In this document: positions 47,949-59,360 of the stretch, piece by piece
Layout: each line of letters opens with the position of its first letter
Position numbering within the stretch: position 1 is the first letter of the stretch
Assembly: GCA_963969395.1 (NCBI GenBank)
Contig: OZ017795.1
Span: forward strand, 25,525,063 to 25,589,062
DNA: 64,000 nt
Direction of reading: 5' to 3'
DNA from: Pseudoscleropodium purum
Lineage: Eukaryota; Streptophyta; Bryopsida; Hypnales; Brachytheciaceae
The notes under the pieces: model-generated
The model's input: the letters and a program-made list of their open reading frames with translations, nothing else
Databases searched by the model: none
What the model was told of the DNA's origin: nothing
Program-made: the position numbers and the translations under genes

Positions 47949-48522
47949 CATGGTTGTCATAACGGGCGAGTTAGGGTCATCGGACGGGACGGACGGACGG
48001 TCTAGACGGCTTTAATTTTATAGTTCAAATTTAAAATCCGTTTTAAAAAAAAAAATACAAATGAAAAATACACAATACTGAGTTATTTGGATTTTAACAC
48101 ATTGAACTTTCAATTGCAATAACTTTTCCTATTTTTGACATTTTTCAAAATTTCAAAATGGAATAGAAAGAAAACTTGGCAAGCTTCATTTTCTTAGTTT
48201 ACATCAAATTCCAAACATACTTATTTTGACAGTTACAATTGAGGTTGACCAAGGTGCATTCACTTTTTGGATGCTTGGACCTTTAAGGGTTAAGCATCTT
48301 TTTCACACTATGCATATGTCTTTTTTCATTCCAAAAAAGAATCTTGTCCGTGCCCTAATGATCTTGTCTGTGCCCTGACGATCTCGTCCATGCCCAACAT
48401 GTTCCTCAATCAGTCAATCCACATGGCATCCACATGGCCTATTTTTCCGTTATCAGAAAGTCAACTATATGTTGACTGTATCGGACGGGCGAACCAGACG
48501 TCCGTCCACTATGACAACCATG
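47949..48522. mobile_element. hAT-type MITE (574 bp) with CGGACGG arms
   Basis: The TIRs are CATGGTTGTCATA (47949-47961) and TATGACAACCATG (48510-48522). They are flanked by a perfect 8-bp duplication ATTCTAGG (47941-47948 and 48523-48530), as in hAT elements. Directly inside both TIRs are GC-rich blocks with CGGACGG and CGTCCGTCC words, in an otherwise AT-rich element. There is no coding capacity. The combination resembles a small relative of the 11.5-kb element, although the terminal 10 bp differ. Confidence 0.85.
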
Positions 48523-48530
48523 ATTCTAGG

Positions 48531-48890
48531 TGTAGTTATTTCAATCCCAAAGTGAGTATGCTAGGAAGATCAATGTAGATCTACTTGATCTAGTGGATCT
48601 TAGGAAAAATAAATTTGAGTTCAATAAATATTTCAAAACAAAACCTTCAATTTTGTACAAAAATTGTAAAAGCATCAACTCCATTAAGTAATCAATAAGT
48701 GACATTATTGCCAAGAATAGACCAATGTTATTATTTTTATACTTAGACGTACTTTATCGATTCTACAAATTTTCCAAATAAATGGATTTAAAAATAGCCA
48801 TCAGTTAATTTGGAAATAGCTATTATCCATTTTAGTGAATGTAAATCGCTTCATCACTCCACTCCACTAATGATGATAAATAGTGTTACG
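48531..48890. other. AT-rich spacer
   Basis: No gene or repeat recognised between the hAT MITE and the TG...CA element. Confidence 0.5.
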
Positions 48891-48895
48891 TACAC

Positions 48896-50219
48896 TGTAG
48901 TCTGTGAACTATTGTAGTTTTGTGGATTTTTTGTTTTGATTAGTTAATTCCAATTTTTCTCTATAGTCTTTCGGCATTTTGAAGTTAATTTTCTATAATT
49001 ACTGGTTAGTCTGGATTCAACTTGGATTTCATCTATAGTTGCGATTGTTATCAGTTGAATAGGATGAATGAGGTGTGACTATTGAAGCGGTTATTTCGGT
49101 TGTTAGCCGAATGTGTTGAATTGGAATGGCAGTAATCGATTGTCTCTTAGTCTGGAAGAGAGTCCAGAGCTCCCGCAGCGGTGAAGGCTGGCGGTGTTCG
49201 ATTGTGCATGGGAGTTCTGAGAGTGCTATAGTTTTGTCTGTGCGGTGTCGTTGTAGTATTGGGTGGAGTTCAATTGTGATTCGCATGTGAGCATATGTTG
49301 GGCTGAATCGATAGAAAGCGGGTTCTTTTCCGTAATGTAAGATCAATAGATCAGATCGGGTAGAATCAATAGTTTTATGTTACAGAGCGTTATGTCAAAT
49401 CTATAGTCTGAGGTTGGTTGTAGATTTTAATGTGGAGGGAAACAATTGTGGAAGTTTCTATACTGCGGTGAAATGAAAAATCTATTGTGTAGAAGCGGTG
49501 GTGTTAGTGAACTCTATTGTAAAATTTAAATATGAAATAAGAGACGGTATTCTATTGAAATTCAAATGGGTGTTAGCTGTATATCGATTGCTGTATTTGA
49601 ACTATTTTGCATGCATGTCAATGGTGCACCTGAGTATGTAGTATGAATGTATGAATGACTATAGTGTTATAGGAATGCTGTGAGTTAATTTCAATAGTGA
49701 CCGGGAGATTATGTAGAGAAATCAATAGAATTTGCAATCTGAATGATAGAGTGATGGGAAGAAATCTGCAAAGTCAATAGGGACATAGAAAAGTCAATAG
49801 GAAGCAAAATGTGAATCTGTGGAGAAAACAAGTGAAGCAAGACTTAAAGAAATCAATTGAAGTTAAATTGGAGAAAGCCGATATTGAAGAGGAGTCAATT
49901 GGAAATGCTGAGCAATCAGTGAAGCCGGAAGATCAATAGTTGCATCATTGTCGTTGGTCTAATTAAGAAGCCAGAGAATAAAATCGAGTTAACGAATTAA
50001 GAACAATTGATAAGTTTCCATTCCTTGGTTTAAACTGTAATAAAAGTTGTAATCTGATTTATGGTACTTGGTTTGGGTAGGAATCCTCTATTGTGCATGA
50101 TTTCGGGTTAGTAAATCGCCTTTAAATAATTACCTATTGTTAACCAATCCTCCCTGCGAACGAACTTAAAACTATAGGAATTTATCAATAGTTAAATCTA
50201 TAGAAAATTCCCATCTACA
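48896..50219 (-). mobile_element. Solo-LTR-like element, family A, copy 1 (1,324 bp)
   Basis: Bounded by TGTAG and CTACA (TG...CA) with the 5-bp duplication TACAC on both sides (48891-48895 and 50220-50224). On the minus strand it begins TGTAGATGGGAATTT, then CTATAGAT, ATTCCTATAGTTT and AAGTTCGTTC, closely matching the start of 61573-62611. It has no internal coding region and is too long for one ordinary MITE. The 5-bp duplication and TG...CA ends point to a solo LTR of a retrotransposon, or a small TRIM-like element. It is unusually rich in CTATAG and TCAATAG words. Confidence 0.85.
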
Positions 50220-50224
50220 TACAC

Positions 50225-52947
50225 TAATTTATTTTAAAAAGTCATAAGTTTTTACTCTTGATGAATATTTTTACCAACTATGGGTGTAGAGTTTTCCCAC
50301 TTAAAATGATACTAGGATTTATGCACTTCATAAAAATATTTATGAAGAGTAAAAACTTATAGCATTTCTAAAACAGTTAGTATGGGTAACACTATTTATC
50401 ATCATTAGTGTAATGATCCCTTTCTGCACTGCTTAAAATAAATGAAAATAACCCAACCTGAGTCCTCGTCAAATCATGTCTCCTCCAATCCGGAAAAGAG
50501 TCACCGCAGATCCGCTCTTGAGCAGCGAATCCACATACAGACCGGAACTGAAAGCCATGCTCGGCACTCAGTCGGATCACTCCATCACTCCATCACTGGA
50601 TTACAAATTAAAGCAGGTCATGATTGTCAGAAACTCTAGCGCTCAGGTGTGCAACCAAATAGCATTGATCGCCTGCAAATGTTCCACAAGGAGGAGGTAA
50701 AAGTTAACTTCTAAAAGTCTTCAAGGACCTGTACTGGAATCCTTCAAAATCTCCGAACTTCTGGTGTACTGTACTGATTCATTCTGGCCCACCTGCTTTG
50801 AGGTACTTTGAAGGTTTTGACTTCCGAGTTTACGAAATTCATTGCATTACAGTAGTGGTGCAGTCTCCCGAAATAGCAAACACCATCCGGGAACCAATAT
50901 CGCTTCAGCTGCGTGCGGCGCGGATCACATGGATCACTGTACTCGTATCCACTCAGATCCGGACCGCTTTTTCCTAAATAAGTGACAACGCTAACCCACT
51001 GGCGGCCGAAGCAGAAGGACTCGGACTGTCTTACAGTGAGGAACCTGCGTCAAAGATTGGTTGGGGATAAGCTTACTTTCAAGTAGCTATGGCGACCGGA
51101 CAGTACAGTATGTCTTGCTGGGCATAGATGACAATTACGTGGAGATAGAATGACCTCCCTGGAAAAACCTCGGCAGGCATGCGTGTACCTGGAAGCCGGC
51201 ACATTTCATATAATATTCAATCTAGCATACCTGCCAACAACAATGCCAAAAAAAACTGCGTGTTAAAAAATTGTAGTAAGTTGCTGAACTGTACAGTAGA
51301 GTTGAATGCAGACGAAGGTGATTGTGTCAAGCTTATTAGAGCTAAACATGGGACCCTAAATTGAGTTGGGGTTGTTGGAAAGAGAATAGTGTAGGGTCTC
51401 TTATATGCTCTTCAGTCTACCAAATTTTGCCCTTGGTTGCTCGCAATTGGTACAACACTTGTATCAAGTATGGAAACCGGGTCTTCTTTCTTGAATACAT
51501 TGTGGTAATTACTTTGTCTTTGCGTTGTTCTCCCATAACTCACTTTTTGAAGTTTTTTTCCCGTGTCCAACAATACATTAGATTCCTCTTGGGCCAAATG
51601 ATGTTTAAAGGTTAATCTAGCCCTTTCATCCATAACATTTTGGAATTTCTTGCACACTTGCTATAATGTCATTGCTTGTAGCTAAATTTCTTCAATTCAA
51701 ACTATGACCCTTAGAGCATCATCAATCCTATGTTAGATATAGAGATGTAGAAGAAAAGTACAAAGTGGACCCAATCTAACACACTAGCTACAAACTTTAC
51801 AACTTGATCAATTTCATTAAATTGAGAACAAGACAAAATTTGTGACAAATATCTTGAACCCGAAGGTCTAATTTCAGGCCAGAAACCAGGAAGTGTATCC
51901 AGCCTGAACCACGCCAAAGTAATGAAATTTCGCCAATTTAACTAAATTGACTTTCGGTCCATTTGCGTTGTAAAAATGCCCTTCCCCTTGAACATTTCTC
52001 AAATTTGTTGAGCTCTGGACAGCCCGCTACAAGCATTCGCCAACTTCAGGAATGGCAACTGACGACACTAAAAAGAAAATCGCATTGAGACTTGAAAGTG
52101 GCAAAGCGCATTTCGATTATCATCAACTTGGAAAAATTGTCAGACTTTTCCGCGTTTACCCTCCTCTCACGGTTACTGCATTGGAGCAAAGTGGTTGACG
52201 CTTCAAATCTGGGGGCTCTCACTAGTACAGAAGGTTGATGACCGCCAGAAATCTATCATCAACTTTGCAATGGTTTTGTCCTAAGTTGTGCAATGTATTC
52301 GCAACGATTGCATTTGAGATTGCATTCGTTTTTCAGGCAAATGTGCATTGGTTCTTTGCCCAAGACTTTTGCATCAAGTTTATACCACTTTTGCAATGGA
52401 TCGCAGTAGACTATGATTTTCTTTTAGCGAAGTTCGGAAACTCTACAAGCCCATTGCAAAATAAGTGATGATGTGTTGCAGCTGCTCCATTCTGCTATAG
52501 TGTAGTAATGTCTGAATAGGCCAATGAATCCTACAGTTGCTGAGCCAATATCGAGTGCATCGATTGATGATGCTCTGAACATGATTGTCTCCCGAGCAGT
52601 CAGATGAAAGGGTTCATATAGTGTCCTTAAATACATATCAAGTCATACATGCGGAACATGCCGACCTCATGATTGAGATCATATTTCTTCACCTTTACAG
52701 GGGAGTGAAAAACCTAAAGTCAACCGCGCTTGCGTCAACGGCCTCTACAACGTAATCCACGCCCCATTTCACAGTCGTTCTTGCAATACCACTCCTTCAG
52801 AGCATTTCTGGACAGTAAACAGAGGGATCTCCGCATGCGTCTCACGATTAATCCCTGATCTTGCCAACGACCTGCAAGGCTGCAACAACTTACCGTGCAA
52901 CTTACCTGAGAGCTAGCTGGGTCCACGGCCCCATCCATTCAGTTGCA
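50225..52947. other. Intergenic region upstream of the secreted-protein gene
   Basis: 50225-50390 is AT-rich; after that the composition is more balanced. Several short frames exist (for example 50476-50700 and 52235-52468), but none has a domain, a conserved motif or splice support. The last few hundred bases probably include the promoter and leader of the gene at 52948. Confidence 0.45.
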
Positions 52948-53442
52948 ATGGCGCCCTTCCGGTCCCGTCTCGCCGCGCTTCTGGTGGTGGTGACGCTGTG
53001 CACCGGCTGCCAGGCTCTGGAGTTTCTCAACAAGGGCAGTTGCAGCATCGTGGTGTTCGTCCCGCCCATCTGCGCGGTTTGCAAGTGCCCCACGAGGCAG
53101 TGCATCCGAGCGCCGTGTCCGCAGCCGCAGTGTTTCTGTCCGTTGTTCTGCAAGTACGTGCCTGGAGTGGAGATTAAGAAGAAGGCGAAGAAGACGCTGA
53201 CGGTGGAGAAGACTGCGTTTCCTCTGGCGTTTCTGACGGTCGAGATCAGCGAGGTTGCGTACGTGGTGAAGGCCAAGGACCTCAAGGAGATTGTCTTCAT
53301 TGCCAGGGTGGTGGTCACAGGGAAGGTCTGTGGGAAGGGGAAGCAGCAGGGCATTGAGGCTCTCGTGTTCCCCAATCCCCAGTTCTACCCCAAGTTCTAC
53401 AAGTGCATTTGTTTGATGCGTGGGGAGCGGTACGGAACTTAG
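52948..53442 (+). CDS. Secreted cysteine-rich protein of unknown family (164 aa)
   Basis: The frame opens at an ATG that gives a good signal peptide: MAPFRSR, then a Leu/Val-rich core, then TGCQA (cleavage likely after residue 23). The mature part has 12 cysteines. Nine of these lie in the first 50 residues (including CAVCKCPTRQC and CPQPQCFCPLFC) and three near the C terminus (VCGKG, KCICLM). Between them is a Lys-rich beta-like segment (EIKKKAKKTLTVEK). An even number of cysteines plus export suggests a disulfide-bonded extracellular or cell-wall protein. I do not recognise the family and assign no function. It has one exon, is clearly GC-richer than its surroundings with GC-rich third positions, and the open frame extends 29 codons upstream without an ATG. 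Confidence 0.8.
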   Translation: MAPFRSRLAALLVVVTLCTGCQALEFLNKGSCSIVVFVPPICAVCKCPTRQCIRAPCPQPQCFCPLFCKYVPGVEIKKKAKKTLTVEKTAFPLAFLTVEISEVAYVVKAKDLKEIVFIARVVVTGKVCGKGKQQGIEALVFPNPQFYPKFYKCICLMRGERYGT

Positions 53443-56079
53443 ATAAAAAGAGAAGTTGGTTTGGGATCGATTGGCTTCAGAGTAGTTCGTTCGATCAGTG
53501 AGCTTCAACTGCTTTGTGTTTTGAAGGAGTATTTAGTGCCAATCGATGATGGATGTGTACTGAGGAATGTGCATAGTTGGCAGTATAGATTTGCTTTGAT
53601 ATGATTTGGCTGAAAGCTGCAAACAGGCAGGCAAGCAGCAGTTGTATTCTGAACGAACCATCTGAACCAATGGAACGCGTTACTTGCTGGTACGTACTGT
53701 GTCTCACATTAGACAGGAAGTGCGTAGTAGCACTTGTAGTATAGTTTGTGTTAATATATGCTAATGAGATTGTGCTCTAGTTCTGTCTATTGACTATACA
53801 GCTCCTTCAGGTTCAGCTTCTCTGAACCGAATCAGCGATGTGTACGTACACATGGCAGACTGGTCATCTTGCTTTTCGTTCACAACATGGCAACCTTGGG
53901 TGAAAAATGAGCTTGCTAGCTGTAGCCCACAGGAAGTGAAGTTGGAACAGTCCATTCCTCCCACTTACAGTATGTCGTTCAATCCCGTCTATCTGCTGGT
54001 ACCAATATCAAAATTTCAACGACCCGGTCATTCTTGACGGAACTTGATTAATTCTGTCAATCTTGTTCCATTGGCGGAAACTTACCACTTCGACCGGCCT
54101 TAGATGTAAATCTATACCAGTCCAAGTTCTTTAGAACTTTGTGCAGTTGAATCCCGCAATTTTGACTCTACGAAGTGCTCGCCAATATAAAGGCACTGTC
54201 GTTGTAAACACTATCGATGAATTGAAGGAGCTTGGTCGTCGAAGCTACTACACTGCGGTGCATTCGGACTCGGCTAAATGGGAACTTACCTGGTTAATAG
54301 GCGTCCCTCTTAACGGAATTCTTTTTGCAAACATGTAAGTTCGATTCGCCTACCTAAGCACAACCTCTGGCATAGAGTTCATTTTTAAGACACTTTCAAG
54401 CCCCGGGGTTCAAACATTATATTAAAGTGTCACTCTCTCACTTCTTAGAGATTAAGAAAATCCAACGTAATCACTCCTGTATGGCTGAACTGCGAGCGAC
54501 AGAGACGATCGTCAGTTTCTTCAGATAGGAACAATTCCATGGGACATTCATTTCACACTGGGAGGAAAATTGAACTCGGAGACAGTTGGGCTTCACAACC
54601 ACTGCACGGAGAACTATATAAATACTGTAAAGGCAACTCAAAACTCACAACAAGATGTCAGATTGATTGGGAATGCATGTTCTGTGTGGATTAACAGGAT
54701 TTTTTTTTCTTGTTTGTGGCCTTGAAGTATACTTTCAAACTGCTCTTAAGGAGAATTGATATGAAACCAGCCGAAGGAGCTAGCTTTGCTGATAGGCACT
54801 GCTTCGCTGGCAGTGAATGACTTTTCACCTTCAAAGAATGCGAACAAGCTGACTCTTACTTGCCTCTACAACAAGACATGCACTGGCGCTTGCCGAGTAG
54901 TTGCCGTATCACTTGAGATTCTGCTCCCTTGAATCCTTGTGTCTCTTGGAATTATACCTAAGGCCATTCGTTGCCATTTTCGTGGACTGGTGAGGAATGA
55001 GTGTATATTATTTACAAAGTGAACGCAACTGCAAACAAATTCACACAAGTTGACAACCGATCACTCATGCCAAGCTATAATGCATGTCCATGAAGATCAG
55101 GATTCGTGCCGGTGTATGGTTTAGTTTCATATCACTGAATGAACCCTCCTTAATTATCGTGACACCAACTAAACCTACCACTGAACCCAATTCAAAGATA
55201 ACAGAATCCAGAAAATGGATAGGCTTGACCGAGAAATGGAAATTGTCAGCGAACAGGATTCCATACCAAGCCACAGCAGCTCATCTTCAGAAGACGAAGG
55301 CCGAGATGACGTGCAAATTATGAAGCTCAGTCTTGCACCTCTTGAGACTTCGTGTTTACTGAGATCTCTTGACAATTTCAAGTGATCGATAAGAATAGCC
55401 TAGATGCCTGATTTTTTTCTTGAATGCACATCAGGTCGTTGCAGCTTCACTGGCCTCGGATGCAGTTACGGTAAGAAAACTAGGTTCTAGTCTGACTGAA
55501 TTGAAGAGTTTCAATCCTCCAGAGGAGTCGCTGTTAAATACTTAAATGATGAAGTCACCATGCCATTACGTTTCTCGCCAGTGCATATGGTATATGGCTT
55601 TCGAAATGTAATAGTATATTGCGATCCACAGTTTGAGTCATTTACTTTGTGTTTGTTTCCTACACTATTATACCACATTGTCAATGTTCATGCAGAAGAT
55701 CGTGCAAGCCTTTGCAAGGGCACGTACTTAGGGTAGAAAGTCTTGGCAACACCTTCACTTGCACTTGTAGTAGTATTGTGAACTTCTTCGCTCTTGTAAA
55801 TTTGTTGCAGGACACAGTTGTTTTCTTGGAAAGCAGTGAATATCTCACATTAATGGTCATACTCTTTAAGATGCCATGTTTCAAGCATCAAAGTTGTGAC
55901 ATTCAAATGCACAAACTAAGAGTCACAGTCTAGGACTTGTATTAATCCGAGGTTTCAGACGAGCCTCCAGTGGAAAGCTCGAAAGTTCTTCAAATGAATA
56001 TCACCATTTTAATGAATATGACTACATAAAAATTTCTTTTTATAGAGAACAATTGTTTTTTCAAGTTCATAGTCTATTA
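53443..56079. other. Intergenic region, no gene supported
   Basis: 3' flank of the secreted-protein gene and 5' flank of the F-box gene. Composition is balanced (unlike the AT-rich deserts), and small frames at 54141-54338 and 55084-55323 could be exons, but nothing identifies them. An upstream exon of the F-box gene may be here. Confidence 0.4.
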
Positions 56080-57297
56080 ATGTTGAATGTCCATGTGGCC
56101 AGTAATCGACAGCTTTTTCTACAGTTGCCGGAGACAACGGAAGTGACTGAACTGGGGCCTGATTTAATGGAAATGATATTTGCGAAGCTCCCTCTGTGTG
56201 ACTATGTACGCCTTCACTTCGGGTTGTCAAAGAATTGGAAACCCCTCACCAGTTCCAAAGTTTTTGAAGGAGAGCCTTTCTTCCTCCGTGGCGGTGATCC
56301 AGAATCAAAATCCCCCAGTTGCCAGGGCTTATGCATTTTCCATGCAGAAATGGGTACAACTAATACTCCCACCTTCAGTTCAATATTTGAAGCCAGTGAG
56401 CGCCAGCAATGGGCTTGTTCTTTTCAGTGGCATCCCCAGTGAGGGCATGATCCCTATTTTTCGACAATGGTGGCCTTTGGTTGTTGTCAACCCCATCACA
56501 CGCAAGCATCGTTCACTGCTCCTCATGGTAGAGCCTCTACCGGAGATGGAGGAAGGATACCCAGATTGTTACAGTCAAGTGCACATGGGACTCAAAGTGA
56601 ATGCGGATTCCAACACGTACAAGGTTGTGGTGGTGCACTGGAAGGCAAGCCGCCGGGTGGTGCAAATATTCGACTCAGGTTCCAATCAATGGTCCACTGT
56701 GTCATTTCCAAGGGTGCTGATTTCCTACGCAAAACTCAAGCAATGAAATCGTATTCTGCCGCACTTATGAACGCAAAACTGACCTTGATTGGAGTGTGTT
56801 TGACATCAGGCAGGGGAGACTCGTCAACTGCGGCCCCGCTAGATTGTTGCAGGCCGGCAGCCAATAATAACATACCACTACCAGAACGCACAGTATGGGG
56901 GTTCCCTACTGTTGGAGAATCATGCCTCTATATTGTGAGCTACGATTGCGTGTTGCCATTTACTTTTTCTCACATTCTCAAGCGGGAGCGGAGTAGTCAA
57001 ACTTGGCAACTTGTCGCAAAAGTTCCATTGGACGTAGTCAGCAGCTATCCAAGCTTAGATCCCGATGCTCATGAATACCTTCTCGATTCCGCCGGTACCG
57101 CTTGCAGGGTTTTACTGAGCGTCCTTGAATGTGGGAAGCATCTCCTGTCCTCAGGCGGACACCATTTCAACTGGTATGGCATGTTGTATGACTTGGATAA
57201 GCAGCGATGGAATGCCCCTGACGCTGTTAATTTGCATTCTGCAAGTGAATGCGACGGGTTGTTTTTCCAACCGCAGCTCAATGGACCTCCGTGCTGA
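56080..57297 (+). pseudogene. F-box protein gene with two compensating frame shifts
   Basis: The first part has an F-box-like motif, LGPDLMEMIFAKLPLCDYVR followed by LHFGLSKNWKPL, the SKP1-binding element of SCF ubiquitin ligases. The C-terminal part resembles plant F-box/kelch-type proteins (VVNPITRKHR, QLVAKVPLDVV, GMLYDLDKQRWN). The coding signal moves to the +1 neighbouring frame around 56312 (a run of five C) and returns to the original frame near 56735. As read, it needs one insertion-type and one deletion-type change, so this is either a young pseudogene, an assembly error pair or an unusual splice. The start at ATG 56080 is tentative. A CTACAG acceptor-like site at 56114-56124 just before TTGCCGGAG suggests an upstream exon instead. 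Confidence 0.65.
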
Positions 57298-58008
57298 TGA
57301 TCCAAGATCACCACCGGGCGCTGGTGATGCGAGTCCACATGGTTTGATCAATAAAAGTGCTCAATGACCCATTGATATACAGTCGTGAAGAGGATGTAAT
57401 GTTTTCTTTTCGTAATCACGGAGGACTTGGCTATTACAGACACTGCTGTTTTGTGATTCTGAAGGGCTTCAAAGGTCTGGCAATAACTAGAGCCGTGTAA
57501 GACATATATCTGCGATGAATCAATTTCTTGTTCAGGTAATCCAACTATCAAAGAATCCAACTTACATAACAAAGCTAATGAGTAGAAATTGTGTCATAGC
57601 TGAAATCCGGGGTGGCAACTCCTGTATAATACGCAGGAGGCAGCGATTAAGAATAAGCTACATACTTCAAATTTGATAACTTATGATAAATTTCAATACC
57701 TTGTCTAGTTGCTCCTTGGGTTTGAATGCTCCCCTTCGTTTGAGAAAAATCTCTTAATATAAGTTCTCAAATTCGCTTTTGAGTGCCCCAAACTGTTATG
57801 ATTGATGTAAGAATTATACCATTTGATTCTTCACAATGTCTTATTGCCTACTACTATGATCAAGATTACGACCTACATAATGAGAAGCAGATATCCTCAT
57901 GGATTACAAAAGTTAAGCACTTGCCTCACCTGCACCTGTATTGTGAGTGACCACCCCGCGGGCTGCACTGAAATCATGTGAGGAAATCTCGGTTGCAAGA
58001 GTCGGAAA
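57298..58008. other. Spacer between F-box gene and Copia element
   Basis: Contains the probable 3' end of the F-box transcript (AATAAAAG at 57350) and no further gene. Confidence 0.5.
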
Positions 58009-58398
58009 CAAGGGATGATAATAAAGCTCTGTGTGACCAGCTCACCAGCTCAATACCATGATAGAATTAACTGAAACTGGTTCAAGAAACACTCATGATA
58101 GAATTAGCTAGAGCCGTTTCAAGAAACACTCATGACCAGGACCTCTCTCGCCCAGTACTCAGATATAAAGAGAGTACGTACTGTTGATTAGCTCTCTCTC
58201 AGTTTAGCTGCAGCGTTGCACTGCCTAGTGCTTGTCTAGTCCGTAAGTATGCACTTTGCAACTTAGTGTATGCCAGAGAGAGTGACATTCTGTATGTCAT
58301 GTATATTCCGCGTATAATATATGCTGTCGATTGACTAAGTTCCATTGTGCACGGTTATCGTATCTTGTTGGTTCTAGCTTTTGTATCGTTTTCCAATA
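58009..58398 (+). repeat. 5' LTR of the Copia element
   Basis: About 390 bp. The match to the 3' LTR starts at GGATGATAATAAAG (58013). The canonical TGTT seen at 63755 is replaced by CAAG here, so the first four bases are lost or changed. A TATAAAG box at 58164-58170 is probably the promoter. Internal duplicated words (CAAGAAACACTCATGA, twice) are present. It ends CCAATA, close to the usual CCAACA, directly before the primer site. Confidence 0.85.
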
Positions 58399-58410
58399 GG
58401 TTATGGGCCC
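58399..58410 (+). other. Primer-binding site matching the anticodon region of initiator tRNA-Met
   Basis: GGTTATGGGCCC complements the anticodon stem-loop region of initiator tRNA-Met (CAU anticodon read as ATG here). It does not match the 3' acceptor end used by most plant Copia elements (TGGTATCAGAG). Use of the 5' half of this tRNA is known from Drosophila copia, Ty5 and the Osser-type lineage. Confidence 0.8.
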
Positions 58411-58449
58411 ACAAACTTGATTACCAATTGTATTTACTTTGATAATCGT

Positions 58450-59290
58450 TAAACTTAAGCAACATTGCTGACAGCAGCCGTGATGTTAGTAGCATTACCC
58501 GATTTAAGGGGGTAAATTTCCACTTGTGCAAATTTCAGATGAGAGCAATCCTTCTAGGGAAAGAGCTCATGGAAGTTGTTGACGGTACTAGAGTTGAAGC
58601 CTCTAGACACTGCTGCAAATGATGTTAAAGCTTCCTGGAGAAAGAGAGACAATCCTGCAAATGATGTTAAAGCTTACTGGAGAAAGAGAGACAATCAGGC
58701 AGTTAGTCTTCTTTGCTCAGCGATAGATGAGAGTTTAATCAAAAACATTACTAGCTGTATCACGTTCAAGCAGATTTGGAACAAGCTTAATACCAAACTT
58801 AAGTTGTTCCATGAGCAAAATATCTCTGATAATATCCATACTCTCCAGCAGGATTTTTATAAGTGTACTATGCTACAGGGAGAATCGTTGATTACATCAG
58901 CAAGCTAGATATGATAGTCCAACAGTTGGCCTCCCGTGGAGACAATATTTTTAATGACCAGGCAGTGATCTCTAAAATTTTATGCAACTTACCTACTGGT
59001 TTCGATAGTATGATACCTGCATGGCGCATGCAGCCAGTAGCTGAAAAAACATTAACTAATCTCACTCTACAGCTTCTTCATAGTGAAAGTATGCTTAAAA
59101 ATAGGATCGACGAAGCTGTAGCTACCTCTGCTGCATATGTAGCTTCCTTGAAAGGAAAGACTACCGAGTATACCTTTGAGCAACGCTCTGCTAGATATAA
59201 GGAAATTAGCGATCGTAAGAAAACCAGCCCGTGTTGGAAGTGTGGCGTTTTGGGTCATTGGGGCTGAGAATGCAACGCCTTAGCAGAGCA
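58450..59290 (+). pseudogene. Copia gag, broken
   Basis: The N-terminal motif is near 58490-58575 (FKGVNFHLCKFQMR, LMEVVDGT). The signal then shifts frame at about 58580-58600 and continues as AVSLLCSAIDESLIKNI and IWNKLNTKL, and shifts again near 58880 to ISKLDMIVQQLASRG. A 42-bp tandem duplication (58614-58655 and 58656-58697) repeats NDVKA(S/Y)WRKRDN. The nucleic-acid-binding zinc knuckle CWKCGVLGHWG is cut by a TGA at 59265-59267 before its last Cys. This copy cannot make a normal capsid protein. Confidence 0.8.
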
Positions 59291-59360
59291 ACGGACTACG
59301 TATCAGCAAACTCAAATACGAGGTGATCAATCTAAACGAGGAGATAATTACACGGCATTT

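Noticed and set aside
52902..53508. Minus-strand open frames opposite the secreted-protein gene
   Set aside because: GC-rich antisense shadows; the plus strand has the signal peptide and cysteine pattern.
54141..54338. 65-codon frame between the secreted-protein and F-box genes
   Set aside because: It begins with a non-ATG codon, has no domain and no splice evidence.
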